The notes: generated by a model from the sequence alone, not told the origin. A stretch of 64,000 nt of DNA from Hysterium pulicare CBS 123377 (GCA_000467715.1 AJFK01000403.1:62001-126000), one strand, 5' to 3'. Counted from the first letter of the stretch, positions 44,814 to 54,519 are shown. Made by a program: numbers and translations.

Positions 44814-46592
44814 ATGCGGTATGTTGATATGACAAATTCGCCGAATGCTTCGCCTTTAACTACTCCTGCTTCGAGTCCGACAACCCCTGCTCCTCGCGGA
44901 GAACTTGGGACTCAGTCTAATCCAATCGATTTGGCTGTATCCCCATCATCTGCTACCTCAACACCGGTTTTCTCCGGGTATCGTGCCCCTGGATTCGGTA
45001 CGCCGCTTGGAAGTTCCAACCACAATACTCCAGACGTAACCCATTCTGGTAGTACTCTGCAGGGTGACTCTTTTCGAGAGAACCCAATTCCTGTCCCTCC
45101 GCCCACGCCTTTCAATTCTCCGGCTCAGCAGGCGCACACCCCTCCATCGGTTGAACCCGTTATGCCTGAGATTTCACTTCCCGCTCGGACTACGCTCTTC
45201 CCAGATGGATTACAATTTGGTATTCCTCGTCGACGGGCTCAAAAGGATCCTCATCCTGGGCCTTGCTCTGTGGCGCCGACATCTGCGACCCCTAATAAGT
45301 CGACTACTGTTGAGACTACACTGTTCCCAGATGGCTTGCGATTCGGTGTTCCACGTCGACGGGTTCAAAATGATCCCCATCCTGGACCTTACTCCAGCCA
45401 ATTTTCCAATGCTTTAACTCCTGGAAGCCAACCCCACACTCTAACTCCTTTGCAGCATGGGTCGCCTCAAGCTGCCGCTACTCCGGTTCGTCAAACCACT
45501 GTTGTGCAAGATACTTCTCATACCCGCACTGTTTCGCAGCATCCCACAACGCAAGTCGGGACTATTCCAGGTTCTCAGGCAGGAGGCTTGCAAGATAATT
45601 CCACTACCTCCACTCCGGTGGTACCTGCCAATGGAATCGTTGCTAGCACTATTCGTCATAGCAATACACCGAGATCTCCTTCAGCGGTGCCGGGGCCAAC
45701 ATATCCTATGGTACCCAATGAACCCATCAATCCCCTCACCCGTCCACTGTCAGCGGTTGAAGTTAGAAGCGCCCAGAATGTTCAGAACCCCAACACGCAA
45801 ACTGGTTCTCCTCTCGTAAACATCGGCCGAGCCATAAATAGAGGTGGCTCATCTCACCATACTATCACGCTCCGAAACTTGAAACAGTTTCTAAAACGCT
45901 TTGGTATCAACATGCCCGACAACAACTCCACGGACAAGGAACGTGATGAAGAACTGGAACGCGTCCGCCGCTTATCAGCCATCGAGTTCGCACTTGATAA
46001 TCGTGACCGATTTCCCAATATGTCTAAGAAAGACATCATTAGAAACATGGGTCTGACAACTAAAGATCCGGGTTCAGAGTATTCCGGAAAGAGTAAAAAA
46101 GAGCAACGAATGGAAGATGAGAAGGAGATCCAGAAGATCAAGGAAGCACTTGGAATAGAGAACGAAGTTGATTCTGACAGTGGAAGTGATGAGGACGAGG
46201 AAGAATCCGAATCCGAAGAAGAGGGCAACGAGGAAAACGAAGCCAATGAGGAAGATCAGCCTACTGCTCACGATGAAGAACCAGCCGAAGAAGACCCTGA
46301 AGATGAAACTGAAGAAGGGGAGCACTCCGAAGAAGAACCCGAAACCGCTCAAAATGGGGCATCTGTTCCTTCTCGAATAAATTCCAACCCACGGCAGCCA
46401 TGGACACGAGCAGATGATGAAATCTTAACCAGAGCTCGATTGGAGGAGGGATTGAGTAATAGAGAGATAGTGGCAAGGTACTTTCCGACGAGATCAACGG
46501 CTTCGGTGGCGGGCCATTGGTTCATTCTGAAGCAGTGGGGTGTAAGGAGTCGTGAGGATGTGATCCGGGCGAATCAAGATCGGCAACAGTGA
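44814..46592 (+). CDS. Large disordered protein with a C-terminal Myb/SANT-like repeat
   Basis: Single exon, 592 residues. Most of the protein is low-complexity Thr/Pro/Ser. Two tandem 40-45-residue repeats lie at about 125-190, each with TTLFPDGLxFGxPRRRxQxD and PHPGP. A basic-acidic helical segment (NLKQFLKRFGINMPDNNSTD) leads into a long acidic run (DSGSDEDEEESESEEEGNEE). The last 65 residues carry one SANT-like unit: PWTRADDEILTRARLEEGLS, NREIVARYFPTRSTASVAGH, WFILK (about 529-573). The unit keeps the first Myb Trp and the YFP-x-R(T/S) hinge shared by the neighbouring genes. A DNA- or chromatin-binding role is inferred from the fold. It is the longest of the five SANT genes in this array. 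Confidence 0.8.
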   Translation: MRYVDMTNSPNASPLTTPASSPTTPAPRGELGTQSNPIDLAVSPSSATSTPVFSGYRAPGFGTPLGSSNHNTPDVTHSGSTLQGDSFRENPIPVPPPTPFNSPAQQAHTPPSVEPVMPEISLPARTTLFPDGLQFGIPRRRAQKDPHPGPCSVAPTSATPNKSTTVETTLFPDGLRFGVPRRRVQNDPHPGPYSSQFSNALTPGSQPHTLTPLQHGSPQAAATPVRQTTVVQDTSHTRTVSQHPTTQVGTIPGSQAGGLQDNSTTSTPVVPANGIVASTIRHSNTPRSPSAVPGPTYPMVPNEPINPLTRPLSAVEVRSAQNVQNPNTQTGSPLVNIGRAINRGGSSHHTITLRNLKQFLKRFGINMPDNNSTDKERDEELERVRRLSAIEFALDNRDRFPNMSKKDIIRNMGLTTKDPGSEYSGKSKKEQRMEDEKEIQKIKEALGIENEVDSDSGSDEDEEESESEEEGNEENEANEEDQPTAHDEEPAEEDPEDETEEGEHSEEEPETAQNGASVPSRINSNPRQPWTRADDEILTRARLEEGLSNREIVARYFPTRSTASVAGHWFILKQWGVRSREDVIRANQDRQQ

Positions 46593-47032
46593 TGCAAGCT
46601 ATCATAGGGGGTAAGGGGAGGCTGAGGTGATTGAAGTAGTCAAGAATGTTGGGAGAGCGATGTGATCATGGGGTTTTCTTTCAGAACTTTCGTGTAGGCA
46701 TATGGTCTATTTCACGTTAGTTTCTAGTTCAAATGCTCAGCCTCATTCACACATGGCTCTCAAATCAATTATACGTGATATACTCTTCGTCACCGTCCCC
46801 ATGAATCATATTTCCTCCTTCACATTTTTCTCCTATAGTGGTAACACAACCTTTCTCTGCACTGCAGTTATACTTCCTGAAAGACATGTATGGGCTAGCT
46901 GCTATAAGAAAACACTATTAACTTAAACAACATATAGGTATACGAAAGCTAGGAGAAGGATCTCTAAATAAATACACCCTAATTTCGAACGAGCCAGTCT
47001 TAACAGCGCAGGAAAGGCTACGGCAAATATAT
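46593..47032. other. Intergenic within the SANT array
   Basis: No gene supported. TATATATATGG just before the next ATG may be part of its promoter or leader. Confidence 0.35.
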
Positions 47033-47413
47033 ATGGCCAGGTTCTGGGCAGACCCGACTAACCACGACAAGAATACGGTTTGGTGCTGGGATGAGAATCA
47101 GCGGCATCTTGTAGTCGTTGCATATACAGGGTCTCCAGATTACCAGTGGTCGGAGTTGGAAGAGAAGACTCTTCTAGAGGCTCGCAGAATGGCGTGGACC
47201 TATGAGGATATTGCGGAACATTGCTTTTCAAATCATAGGACTGTGCACGCTTGTGCCACACACATGTACACCCTGAAAAGTCAAGACCTTTATGTCGAAA
47301 GTCCATATATCATGTCAGATCCTGTTCGGAGGCGAATAGCAGAAGGCCAGGATTATGATGGGATTGGGCGAGGAGATAACGAGAGTGAAAGCCAGGGAGC
47401 AGATATTTCTTAG
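47033..47413 (+). CDS. Small SANT-like protein (one repeat)
   Basis: Single exon, 126 residues. After TVWCWDENQRHLVVVAYTGS comes one SANT-like unit: QWSELEEKTLLEARRMAWTY, EDIAEHCFSNHRTVHACATH, MYTLK (about 38-82). The tail is acidic and Ser-rich. It is clearly a paralog of the gene at 48329-48769: both have TVxCWDExQ..LV, then an unusual W(S/T) start, LxEARxxxWxYxxI and CFxxxRT. The CWDE box ahead of the repeat is shared only by these two. No catalytic residues. A DNA- or protein-binding role is inferred from the repeat; the small size suggests a partner of larger SANT proteins, which is speculation. Confidence 0.68.
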   Translation: MARFWADPTNHDKNTVWCWDENQRHLVVVAYTGSPDYQWSELEEKTLLEARRMAWTYEDIAEHCFSNHRTVHACATHMYTLKSQDLYVESPYIMSDPVRRRIAEGQDYDGIGRGDNESESQGADIS

Positions 47414-48328
47414 ATCAGCAAAACTTATGGAGATAGAGGATAAGTTCCGAACTTTGGTGTAAGGATGGGAATGAATAAACTTGTGCCCTCAAAGTTGCTA
47501 CTTATCGAGTCAAATGTGACCCATTATTGTTTGAAGAGGAGTTACCTTCCGAGTCAAAGCCACAGCCACAGCCACAGCTTCATACCTAACAAAAAATCAC
47601 CAGCACGTGGCTCGCAGATCATCCGCACATGCCAACACTAGCCCCACTTTCACCTTTCACCCTCAAGTTCCTCTACTTCCTAATACAGTAGGTCTTTTGC
47701 AGAGTGTTGGATCCTGGACAAGACCTTTAAAATGTCGTCCAATCATTTTGCGAGCGCATTCTAGCCCTATCGTAGGGCATTCACCTCTCCACACCGGCAC
47801 GCGGCCCGAACCACTAGCGCAGGCGGCTTAACAAATTCACCCTTCAATCATCTGGTGATGTGCATGTAAAAGTAGTTTGTTCGAATGTTGTGCTTCTCCT
47901 ACTTCGGGAAACTACCATTCACCATGCCGGCCAATATGCTCTTTCCGTTTCAGCAGACCCACCTGCCGTCTCGTTGTAGCATTTCTTCAGTCACCCACCA
48001 ACATCATCCATCAACATCAAAAACATCGCTAAGTTCCGCAAATATCTTAGATGACCTTTGCTCAGGCGCGACTAGTCTACTCCTCTACCCATCCTGAACC
48101 CAGCAGAACCGGCCACGCTCACAGCAGGACGGTAACATCAACTCCTGTGACCAGCAACTACCAATCTGCATTACAAGCATTCGTCGCTGGTCAAATTCTG
48201 TATCGGACTCCTTGCGTAATAAAGATCACACCACATTCCAGCGAGCATTCTCTTGGGCACAGTGGTATGCTTGCACTTTACTACACTTGCTTTTGGACCG
48301 AAGTTGACGCTATGCAACAGATCTCATC
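47414..48328. other. Intergenic within the SANT array
   Basis: 915 bp without a supported gene. A (CCACAG)3 microrepeat lies near 47565. Short frames on the plus strand between 47.6 and 48.3 kb have no motif and no consistent splice sites. Confidence 0.4.
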
Positions 48329-48769
48329 ATGCCCTCTAAGAACCACGATCGAACCGCTTCACCACATCCACCAAAAACCGTTTTGTGTTGGGACGAGGAT
48401 CAGCAAACGCTAGTCGATGTTCCCAATCCGTACACGGAGTTCACGAAAAGGAGTTATTGGACTAGCACACAGAAAAAAACCCTTGCAGAAGCAAGAAACA
48501 GAAAGTGGCCTTACAAAAAGATTGTCGAGCTTTGCTTTCCTGGGTTCAGAACAGAGAACGCGGTTTATGTTCAATGGCGAAGGATCAAACCCTCTCATTT
48601 AAGACGCACTACAACTTCTAAGGCAACAAAAGACACTGCTGAGATTGAGAGAAAGTGGGCTGAGCATGCCAAAAGGAAAGGATACGGTGCAAGTGACGAT
48701 GGTTCTGACTATGAGAGCGAAACTCTGGAGGAGATGTTTAAGTCACCTAGCGACGATGAAGAGACTTAA
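48329..48769 (+). CDS. Small SANT-like protein (one repeat), paralog of the gene at 47.0 kb
   Basis: Single exon, 146 residues, start context CATCATGCC. It reads KTVLCWDEDQQTLVDVPNPY, then the SANT-like unit YWTSTQKKTLAEARNRKWPY, KKIVELCFPGFRTENAVYVQ, WRRIK (about 43-87). A Lys/Arg-rich linker (RRTTTSKATK) and an acidic tail (ASDDGSDYESETLEEMFKSP) follow. It shares the CWDE box and repeat with the 47033 gene but is divergent, so the duplication is not recent. It keeps the CFP-x-R-T hinge of the array. Function unknown beyond probable nucleic-acid or chromatin binding. Confidence 0.72.
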   Translation: MPSKNHDRTASPHPPKTVLCWDEDQQTLVDVPNPYTEFTKRSYWTSTQKKTLAEARNRKWPYKKIVELCFPGFRTENAVYVQWRRIKPSHLRRTTTSKATKDTAEIERKWAEHAKRKGYGASDDGSDYESETLEEMFKSPSDDEET

Positions 48770-49106
48770 GTTTTAAGCCGAGTATCAAGAGACGAGTGTT
48801 GTGGGGGTAATTGACCAAGAGTTAGGTCTTCTGAGGCATAGTATGGGTGGAAGTGTAATGCTAGCAGAGTCGAGCAATGAAGCGACGACGACATCCGTAC
48901 AGGCTTCGCAATGCATTCTCCACGTGACACTATAGATGGCAGTCATTACCTCTCGATCGCTAGCCGCCTCACAGCTTATTAACCCACCGGCCATGAGTGA
49001 AAGAGAAAAAAGGGCTAAACCAGCTACAATAACATGACCACCAACTCCACATCCAACCACTGTACACTCAATCAATCTCCACCTAACCACTGCCTCACTT
49101 TACAAG
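48770..49106. other. Promoter region of the three-repeat SANT gene
   Basis: 337 bp. AC-rich leader sequence near 49.03-49.10 kb (CCACCAACTCCACATCCAACC). Nothing else. Confidence 0.4.
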
Positions 49107-50231
49107 ATGGACGGCGACCAGCACGTTAGTAATCGCAACGAAGTGCAACCTAGAAACGACTACTGGAAAACCGTCTTACCTAATGAGGAAGGTGAACTTG
49201 ATCCACACTCACACACAAGCGCTCAAACAGCTACTCACGAAACCCATGAGAGCATTACAGAAGCCGAACCAAACACTGCTACCGATTCATCCACAAACTT
49301 AGTCATGCGAAAGCCAAGCCCACCTATAAGCAAGCCAGTCTCAGGAATGCCCAGTCCTAATGGCGCTGCTAAATATATTGTTCCTGATACAGATGTGGCT
49401 GCATCGCGCATGTGGAAAGGGATAGCTAGGGACTACAACACTTGGCGTGTCAAGCATTCACTCAAGGAAAAGTTGGCGGAGCTCAAAGTCTATGGATGGC
49501 GTGATAAATTCAGCCCAAAGCCTTCCCGAGAAGAAAATGATGAGATCTCTTACCTTTTGGCTGCATTGGAAGCCCATCGAGCGAGCACTAAGACAATCCT
49601 TCGTGCTCCAGAGCTTCCGCCAGGTTATTCGTTCGCTGCATCCAATGTTCCGGACGCACCCTATGCAGCCGCAACGAAGACGCACCTTGATGTTCCCGTA
49701 AATGGATTGACTACTGGTCATCCCAGACGCAAAGCAATAAAATGGACTTCGGAAGAAAGCCAGATTCTTGTCAACGCACGGAAATCGGGAATAGGATATG
49801 TGGAAATTCAGAACATTCACTTTCCCGCACGGACTGTTGGCGGTATCGCTAGACATTATTCAATAATCAACGGCAAATCAAAAGCACACCCTCCTGAAGG
49901 AGACTCATATGACATCGGAATAATACAGCCGCCTTCGAAATGGACTGAAAAGCAAAATGTCCTGCTTGTACAAGCTCGTCGTCGTGGTGATGACTTTGCA
50001 GACATTCAAGAAACGCTTTTCCCTTACAGAACCATGGAAGCTATTATCGCACAGTATGCGCGACTTACGGATAATGGTGAACCTAAATGGACGGACGAAG
50101 ATTATATGGCTCTTGTGCGTGGCAGAATGGTCGGAATGCCATTTTCAAAGATCGTGCGGGAAGCTACTCCTACACGGAACGTGGACTCTGCGATGAAACA
50201 CTACTACGAAATGAGCCCTGAAGAGCGATAA
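49107..50231 (+). CDS. Three-repeat SANT/Myb-like protein, likely truncated by a stop
   Basis: Single exon, 374 residues. The N-terminal 200 residues are mostly disordered with a helical patch (RDYNTWRVKHSLKEKLAELK). Three SANT-like units follow: KWTSEESQILVNARKSGIGY..HFPARTVGGIARHY (about 212-254), KWTEKQNVLLVQARRRGDDF..LFPYRTMEAIIAQY (about 278) and KWTDEDYMALVRGRMVGMPF..TPTRNVDSAMKHYY (about 327). The frame ends EMSPEER at a TAA (50229), but the same frame goes on RIEAMVDQENPAF, which matches GRKRIEE after the fourth repeat located at 50343. The TAA therefore looks like a nonsense change inside a once longer gene. The spacing of three tandem SANT units resembles Myb-type DNA binders. Target and role unknown. 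Confidence 0.78.
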   Translation: MDGDQHVSNRNEVQPRNDYWKTVLPNEEGELDPHSHTSAQTATHETHESITEAEPNTATDSSTNLVMRKPSPPISKPVSGMPSPNGAAKYIVPDTDVAASRMWKGIARDYNTWRVKHSLKEKLAELKVYGWRDKFSPKPSREENDEISYLLAALEAHRASTKTILRAPELPPGYSFAASNVPDAPYAAATKTHLDVPVNGLTTGHPRRKAIKWTSEESQILVNARKSGIGYVEIQNIHFPARTVGGIARHYSIINGKSKAHPPEGDSYDIGIIQPPSKWTEKQNVLLVQARRRGDDFADIQETLFPYRTMEAIIAQYARLTDNGEPKWTDEDYMALVRGRMVGMPFSKIVREATPTRNVDSAMKHYYEMSPEER

Positions 50232-50342
50232 CGCATCGAGGCGATGGTGGACCAGGAGAACCCAGCATTCCATGCGGGAGAACAATGTCAGGAAGAAGCG
50301 TCAAAGAGCCCGTCGATGGAGTAAGTTCTCAACGGACAACTG

Positions 50343-50621
50343 TTGAATCCCGTTCAGTTACCTAAAGCCTTGGCTCGAAAGAATCCTAGGTGGACCGAGG
50401 AAGAAAATGAGGCTCTTGTCCGAAGCAGAATGAACGGAATGGACTTCCAGGCAATCACAAGAACCTATTTTCCTGCCAGGAAGGTGGATGCGGTTATGAA
50501 ACATTGGTACCAGTTAGGTGCTGAAGGGCGGAAGCGGATTGAGGAAGTCTGGCAGCAGAATGACGGAACGGAAGAAGAGGTTGGTAAAGGTCGACCACGC
50601 GTAAGCGGTGATTTTATTTAA
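50343..50621 (+). pseudogene. Stranded fourth SANT repeat, remnant of the upstream gene or a duplicate
   Basis: A 92-codon open stretch beginning at a TTG, with no ATG of its own. It reads RWTEEENEALVRSRMNGMDF, QAITRTYFPARKVDAVMKHW and YQLGAEGRKRIEEVWQQ. This is the cleanest SANT unit of the array and is closest to the third repeat of the gene at 49107. It starts 111 bp after that gene's TAA. A GTAAGT at 50321 and a CAG at 50357 would make a 37-bp intron, which is very short and of the wrong phase, so simple splicing does not reconnect the two. I read it as the detached 3' part of a four-repeat gene. Its last codons overlap copy B of the dispersed 38-bp repeat. Confidence 0.6.
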
Positions 50622-50631
50622 AGCTCTCATT
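50594..50631. repeat. Dispersed short repeat, copy B
   Basis: Matches 13188-13225 at 35 of 38 bases (ACCACGCGTAAGCGGTGATT..TTAAAGCTCTCATT). It covers the final codons of the fourth SANT fragment and its stop. Confidence 0.7.
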
Positions 50632-51239
50632 GTGGGGCATCATGGCAAGCAGTAATGAGGGCATATTGCAGGTTGCGGCCCTCTTCCTCTGATCCCCTCA
50701 CTACGGACTCCATTGAGCGACTCATGTGCTGAGATTTCTAGAAAGTCATCATCATTTCCATTTCAAATTGCCTAAGTCTTTTACGGCACTTCAGCGGTAT
50801 ACTTCAAGTCACTCTTTTGATGTATTTCAGTTAGAGTTATGTATTATGCTTTCTGTTTTGAGAATTTGAAAATGTTGTGTAGTGCACAATGAAATGATGC
50901 CCCTCGCCGTGATGTAGAACGCTTCCCTCAAATATGTTAATTTGCATTGTGAACGCATAGCTCGCCATATACCTATAATACTCGTTTAAGACCAAATCCT
51001 TGAAAACTAGAGCCAATATCTTTCTTTATCGTGTTTAGTCTTATTTTGATAGTCCTGCTACCCACTGATATGAAATTGTTCTTGCATAACAGCAGGTGTA
51101 ACAATATAAAAGATGAGAGCGATCATTCATGTCCATGATCCGTAAAATTTCGCATTCCTAATCTTTCTATCACGTACTATCATAGATTGACACATTACTT
51201 ACCAAAATCACATCGAACACATATTTCGGGACGATCAAC
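50622..51239. other. Intergenic within the SANT array
   Basis: AT-rich, no gene. The sequence just before 51240 (CATCGAACAC, GACGATCAACATGACG) is a plausible leader for the next gene. Confidence 0.4.
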
Positions 51240-52412
51240 ATGACGAAAACTAATCTAGGGACTCAACCTGGTGCTGAAGGTACCCCACCACCACGGAAGA
51301 ACATGATATCCAAGCAGAAGCTACAGAGTCAATTTCAAGAATTTCTTCAAACCCGCCAGAGCCCAATACTTCAAGTTCAAACAAACTTTCTCGAAACCGA
51401 AAATCTCAACCCGCCCTCGAAAATGTTACCTTTGAATGACCACAAGGTACAAGACCATTTGAAAACCATAGCTCCTGTTGCTGCTGGTACAAATATACGC
51501 TCGAGAGCGCCTCCACCAATCAAAAAATCTAACTCAAAGCTCGCCAAGGTTTTTGGCGTTCGCAAGCTACCAAATGTTAAGCCATCCGCGCAAAAGGATC
51601 GTAAGGGGCCCGTAATGGACTGTGGTAAGAGTGGTAAAGGGGACAAAGTGGATAAATTGAGTAAGGTTTCAAAGACATCCAACGTGCTTGGAGGTAAAGG
51701 TTCGAAGGGTTCGAAGGGTAAGGCTGGTGGACAGGATTTTTCTGGTAGCAATAAGATTCATAGTTTGCATAAAGTAAGTCTTACCCCATCTAATACTTCC
51801 ACTTCAAATGGTTCTAAAAGCATCGATAGCACAGCTACCCACCAGAGCGGCCCTAGGGCCTGGCAAGCAGAAGATAACAAGTTCCTTGCTTACCTGCGAG
51901 AGAATTCAACTCTGGCCTATAAGGAGATTGCGGAGATCTATTTTCCCGGGGAATCGGTTGAAAAACTTCGACGCCGCTATTGGCGCGAAAAGGACCGTCG
52001 TAGAGTAAGCCGAGCTTTGGGGAACTTATCTTCAACCTCTCCCGCTCAGCAGCGAAGGAGGGATTGGTCGGATGAAGAGAAAGCCATCCTTAGAAAGGCT
52101 AAAGAGGTTGAAGGTTTGAGTTTTATGGAGATTCAACGTCGTTATTTTCCACATAGGCTGATAAATACCATGGAAGCATTCTACGCTTATTTGATGGAGC
52201 AGGATCGCGTAAACGACACGCTTGCTGCGAATTCTAACGCGGGCTCAATTATCGGAATCTCCAACGCTTGGTCTCAGGAGGATGAAAATATTCTACTCGA
52301 CGCAAGAAAGCGGGGAATGACCTTCGTAAAAATCGCAAAAACGATGTTGCCTACAAGAACTGCTGGGGCAGTTAAAACGAAATTCTACGCTATGGAGAAA
52401 CGGAATGATTAG
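51240..52412 (+). CDS. Three-repeat SANT/Myb-like protein with basic N-terminal half
   Basis: Single exon, 390 residues. The first 195 residues are Lys/Ser-rich and disordered, with GKSGKGDKVDKLSKVSKTSN and GGKGSKGSKGKAGG, which resembles linker-histone-like tails. Three SANT-like units follow: AWQAEDNKFLAYLRENSTLA..YFPGESVEKLRRRY, DWSDEEKAILRKAKEVEGLS..YFPHRLINTMEAFY and AWSQEDENILLDARKRGMTF..LPTRTAGAVKTKFY, ending 7 residues before the stop. Compared with canonical Myb, only the first Trp of each unit is kept; the other two positions are Ile/Phe/Tyr. Last gene of the same-strand array. A chromatin- or DNA-associated role is inferred from the fold and the basic tail. Confidence 0.8.
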   Translation: MTKTNLGTQPGAEGTPPPRKNMISKQKLQSQFQEFLQTRQSPILQVQTNFLETENLNPPSKMLPLNDHKVQDHLKTIAPVAAGTNIRSRAPPPIKKSNSKLAKVFGVRKLPNVKPSAQKDRKGPVMDCGKSGKGDKVDKLSKVSKTSNVLGGKGSKGSKGKAGGQDFSGSNKIHSLHKVSLTPSNTSTSNGSKSIDSTATHQSGPRAWQAEDNKFLAYLRENSTLAYKEIAEIYFPGESVEKLRRRYWREKDRRRVSRALGNLSSTSPAQQRRRDWSDEEKAILRKAKEVEGLSFMEIQRRYFPHRLINTMEAFYAYLMEQDRVNDTLAANSNAGSIIGISNAWSQEDENILLDARKRGMTFVKIAKTMLPTRTAGAVKTKFYAMEKRND

Positions 52413-53262
52413 GGAGAAATGGTCCGATCCGCGCGATGCTTCCTAAATACACCTAGACTAAGTAAGCGGAATAACCAATCCATTAGTCATTCACTGCGAA
52501 GAGAAGTATATATCCTTACAGCTATAAGAGAACGAACCTATAGCATGCAAAGTTAGGTAAAAGAAGTTTGCAAGACTTGGTTTACTTTAAGACCAGTGGA
52601 GGCACCAAGCGACCATTACTCTATCTTAGAATGAATATCGTGTACGTTAAGCGTAGAAGATGAAGCTGAATCGCGATTGAGTGCTATTCCTCTGATCGCA
52701 ATGTCAGTTGGAGGTCGCTGATCGGCCTTGATCTATTATGGTACTATATCAGCTAACATAAACATCTTCATTTCATTCCCCTTGATGTATTAGTAATTAG
52801 ATTCATATGTTTATTAGTCCGGTATATCTTCTGAAACAGTTGGTGTAGGTGTTTTGATTGAACGGTTCTGCGAACACGTATATTAATTGACTTCTCAAGC
52901 TTGTAGAGGTGTCTTGGATATATATATATATATATACATACATTCCTCCTATTGGTCCGTATAGACTAAATGGCGTTGTCTAGCCGACTCAGCCACTGCG
53001 CCACGGAAGTTGCATTCAAGGCTGATTCTGGGCGACTGATAGCATCATGGCTGGGTCTCAGCCTCGAACCTCAAAACACTGACGACCCCACTTCAATCAT
53101 CACCCACGCGATCCATGAGATCTCTCCGTGGCTTAAATCGTTGAATATTGTGTCTCCACAAAAAGCCTAACCACTGGCCTCGATCACACTGAACCACTGC
53201 CGATGTGATCACACCTGGCCGAAGGCATCCGTGACAAGCCTACTTTTCAGCCTGATCGAAAG
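52413..53262. other. Intergenic between SANT array and HET gene
   Basis: 850 bp with no supported gene. It holds a (TA)9 microsatellite at 52919-52936. A tRNA-like A-box sequence (reverse strand of about 52983-53005) was noted but lacks a matching B box in the right order. Confidence 0.4.
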
Positions 53263-54519
53263 ATGAGATTACTCAAAACACGAAGCTTGAGGCTGAAAAA
53301 CTTTTTCGACACGAGCGACCTGCCTGAGTATGCAATACTTTCGCACACTTGGGAGAATGAGGAGGTCACGTTTCAGGACATGGAGAGGTCGGGAGCCCGC
53401 TACAAGAAAGGATACAAGAAGGTGATCGAGTTTTGTGCGGAAGCAGATCGAGAAGGATATAATTGGGCTTGGATTGATACGTGCTGCATTGACAAGACTG
53501 ACCATAATGAGCTCTCCGAAGCAATCAACTCTAAGTTTGCATGGTACCGCGACTCTGGGATGTGCATTGTCTACTTATTCGACTTCGAATATGACCCTAG
53601 ACTGGAGGACTGGGCTACGGATCTTGAGAGATCTAGATGGTTCAGACGGGGCTGGACACTTCAAGAACTGATTGCGCCGGGAGATGCAGTCTTTCATGAC
53701 CGCAATTGGCAAGATTTCGGCACTAAGAGAGGATTTGCCAACCTCATATGTGATATCACCGGGATTAATGCCGCACTTCTTCGAGGCGAAAGAAGACTAG
53801 ACCAGTTTAGCATCGCACAAAAGATGAGTTGGGCAGCATACCGGCAGACTACCAGGGTCGAAGATCGAGCATATTCCTTACTTGGCCTCTTTAACATTCA
53901 TTTCCCTCCAACATATGGAGAAGGGTGGAAGGCTTTTGGACGTCTGCAAGAAGAGCTTTTGAAAGTATCGACCGACCAATCCATATTCACCTGGACACAA
54001 AACGGCCCGCCATTGCCTGCCAACCTTTACACGGATTCTAGCGTTCATCGAAAATGCAGCAAGCTTGCTCCGACGCCGGATTGCTTTTCTCGGTCTTCTC
54101 ACATTATAACAGCTCCAAGCGCAAAGGACACTCACCCCCGGCTGGTTCCCCATACGACAGGGGTAGGCTTGGCAAGTCAGCTTCTGAATCGACCTACTGT
54201 GATCACAAATGCTGGCCTCCAATTGACGCTCTTGGTCCGAGGTTTGGAAACTCGCGGGAGGAGGGTTCTCCTTGAAGCGATACTGAACTGCTACGATGAC
54301 CGCGACCTGACTAGAAACATCACGATATATCTAGTGGCAGATGGCCCTGGCTTGAAGGTCGCACTATTCAACCCGCCCCAACGAGACAACGTGCCCGCTT
54401 GGAGAGTAGAGCCCTACCACATCGGAGCTAAAGGGTTTACTTCCATGGGTTATATCGGAGACCATCTTGACCAGATTCGACGGTGGAGTTCTGTGGCACT
54501 TGACTTGTATCCTGTGTGA
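53263..54519 (+). CDS. HET-domain (heterokaryon incompatibility) protein
   Basis: Open frame of 418 residues from ATG 53263. The HET domain is complete: LPEYAILSHTWENEEVTFQD, YNWAWIDTCCIDKTDHNELS, AINSKFAWYRDSGMCIVYLF, then WFRRGWTLQELIAP and SWAAYRQTTRVEDRAYSLLG, LFNIHFPPTYGEG. HET-domain proteins trigger cell death on fusion of unlike strains, often through partners of the NLR type. The frame ends YPV-TGA at 54517, but the same frame stays open to 54756. A 57-bp stretch, 54483-54539 (GTGGAG..TTAG), is divisible by three and, if spliced, removes the TGA and adds a charged helix and the membrane segment YQIFGAVALALVAGLGV. The real C terminus is therefore uncertain: 418 residues without splicing, or about 478 with it. 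Confidence 0.85.
   Translation: MRLLKTRSLRLKNFFDTSDLPEYAILSHTWENEEVTFQDMERSGARYKKGYKKVIEFCAEADREGYNWAWIDTCCIDKTDHNELSEAINSKFAWYRDSGMCIVYLFDFEYDPRLEDWATDLERSRWFRRGWTLQELIAPGDAVFHDRNWQDFGTKRGFANLICDITGINAALLRGERRLDQFSIAQKMSWAAYRQTTRVEDRAYSLLGLFNIHFPPTYGEGWKAFGRLQEELLKVSTDQSIFTWTQNGPPLPANLYTDSSVHRKCSKLAPTPDCFSRSSHIITAPSAKDTHPRLVPHTTGVGLASQLLNRPTVITNAGLQLTLLVRGLETRGRRVLLEAILNCYDDRDLTRNITIYLVADGPGLKVALFNPPQRDNVPAWRVEPYHIGAKGFTSMGYIGDHLDQIRRWSSVALDLYPV

Noticed and set aside
52970-53090. tRNA-like or SINE-like sequence (TGGCGCAGTGGCTGAGTCGG on the minus strand)
   Set aside because: An A-box-like stretch exists, but the GGTTCGAGGC B-box-like stretch lies on its wrong side and no cloverleaf forms.
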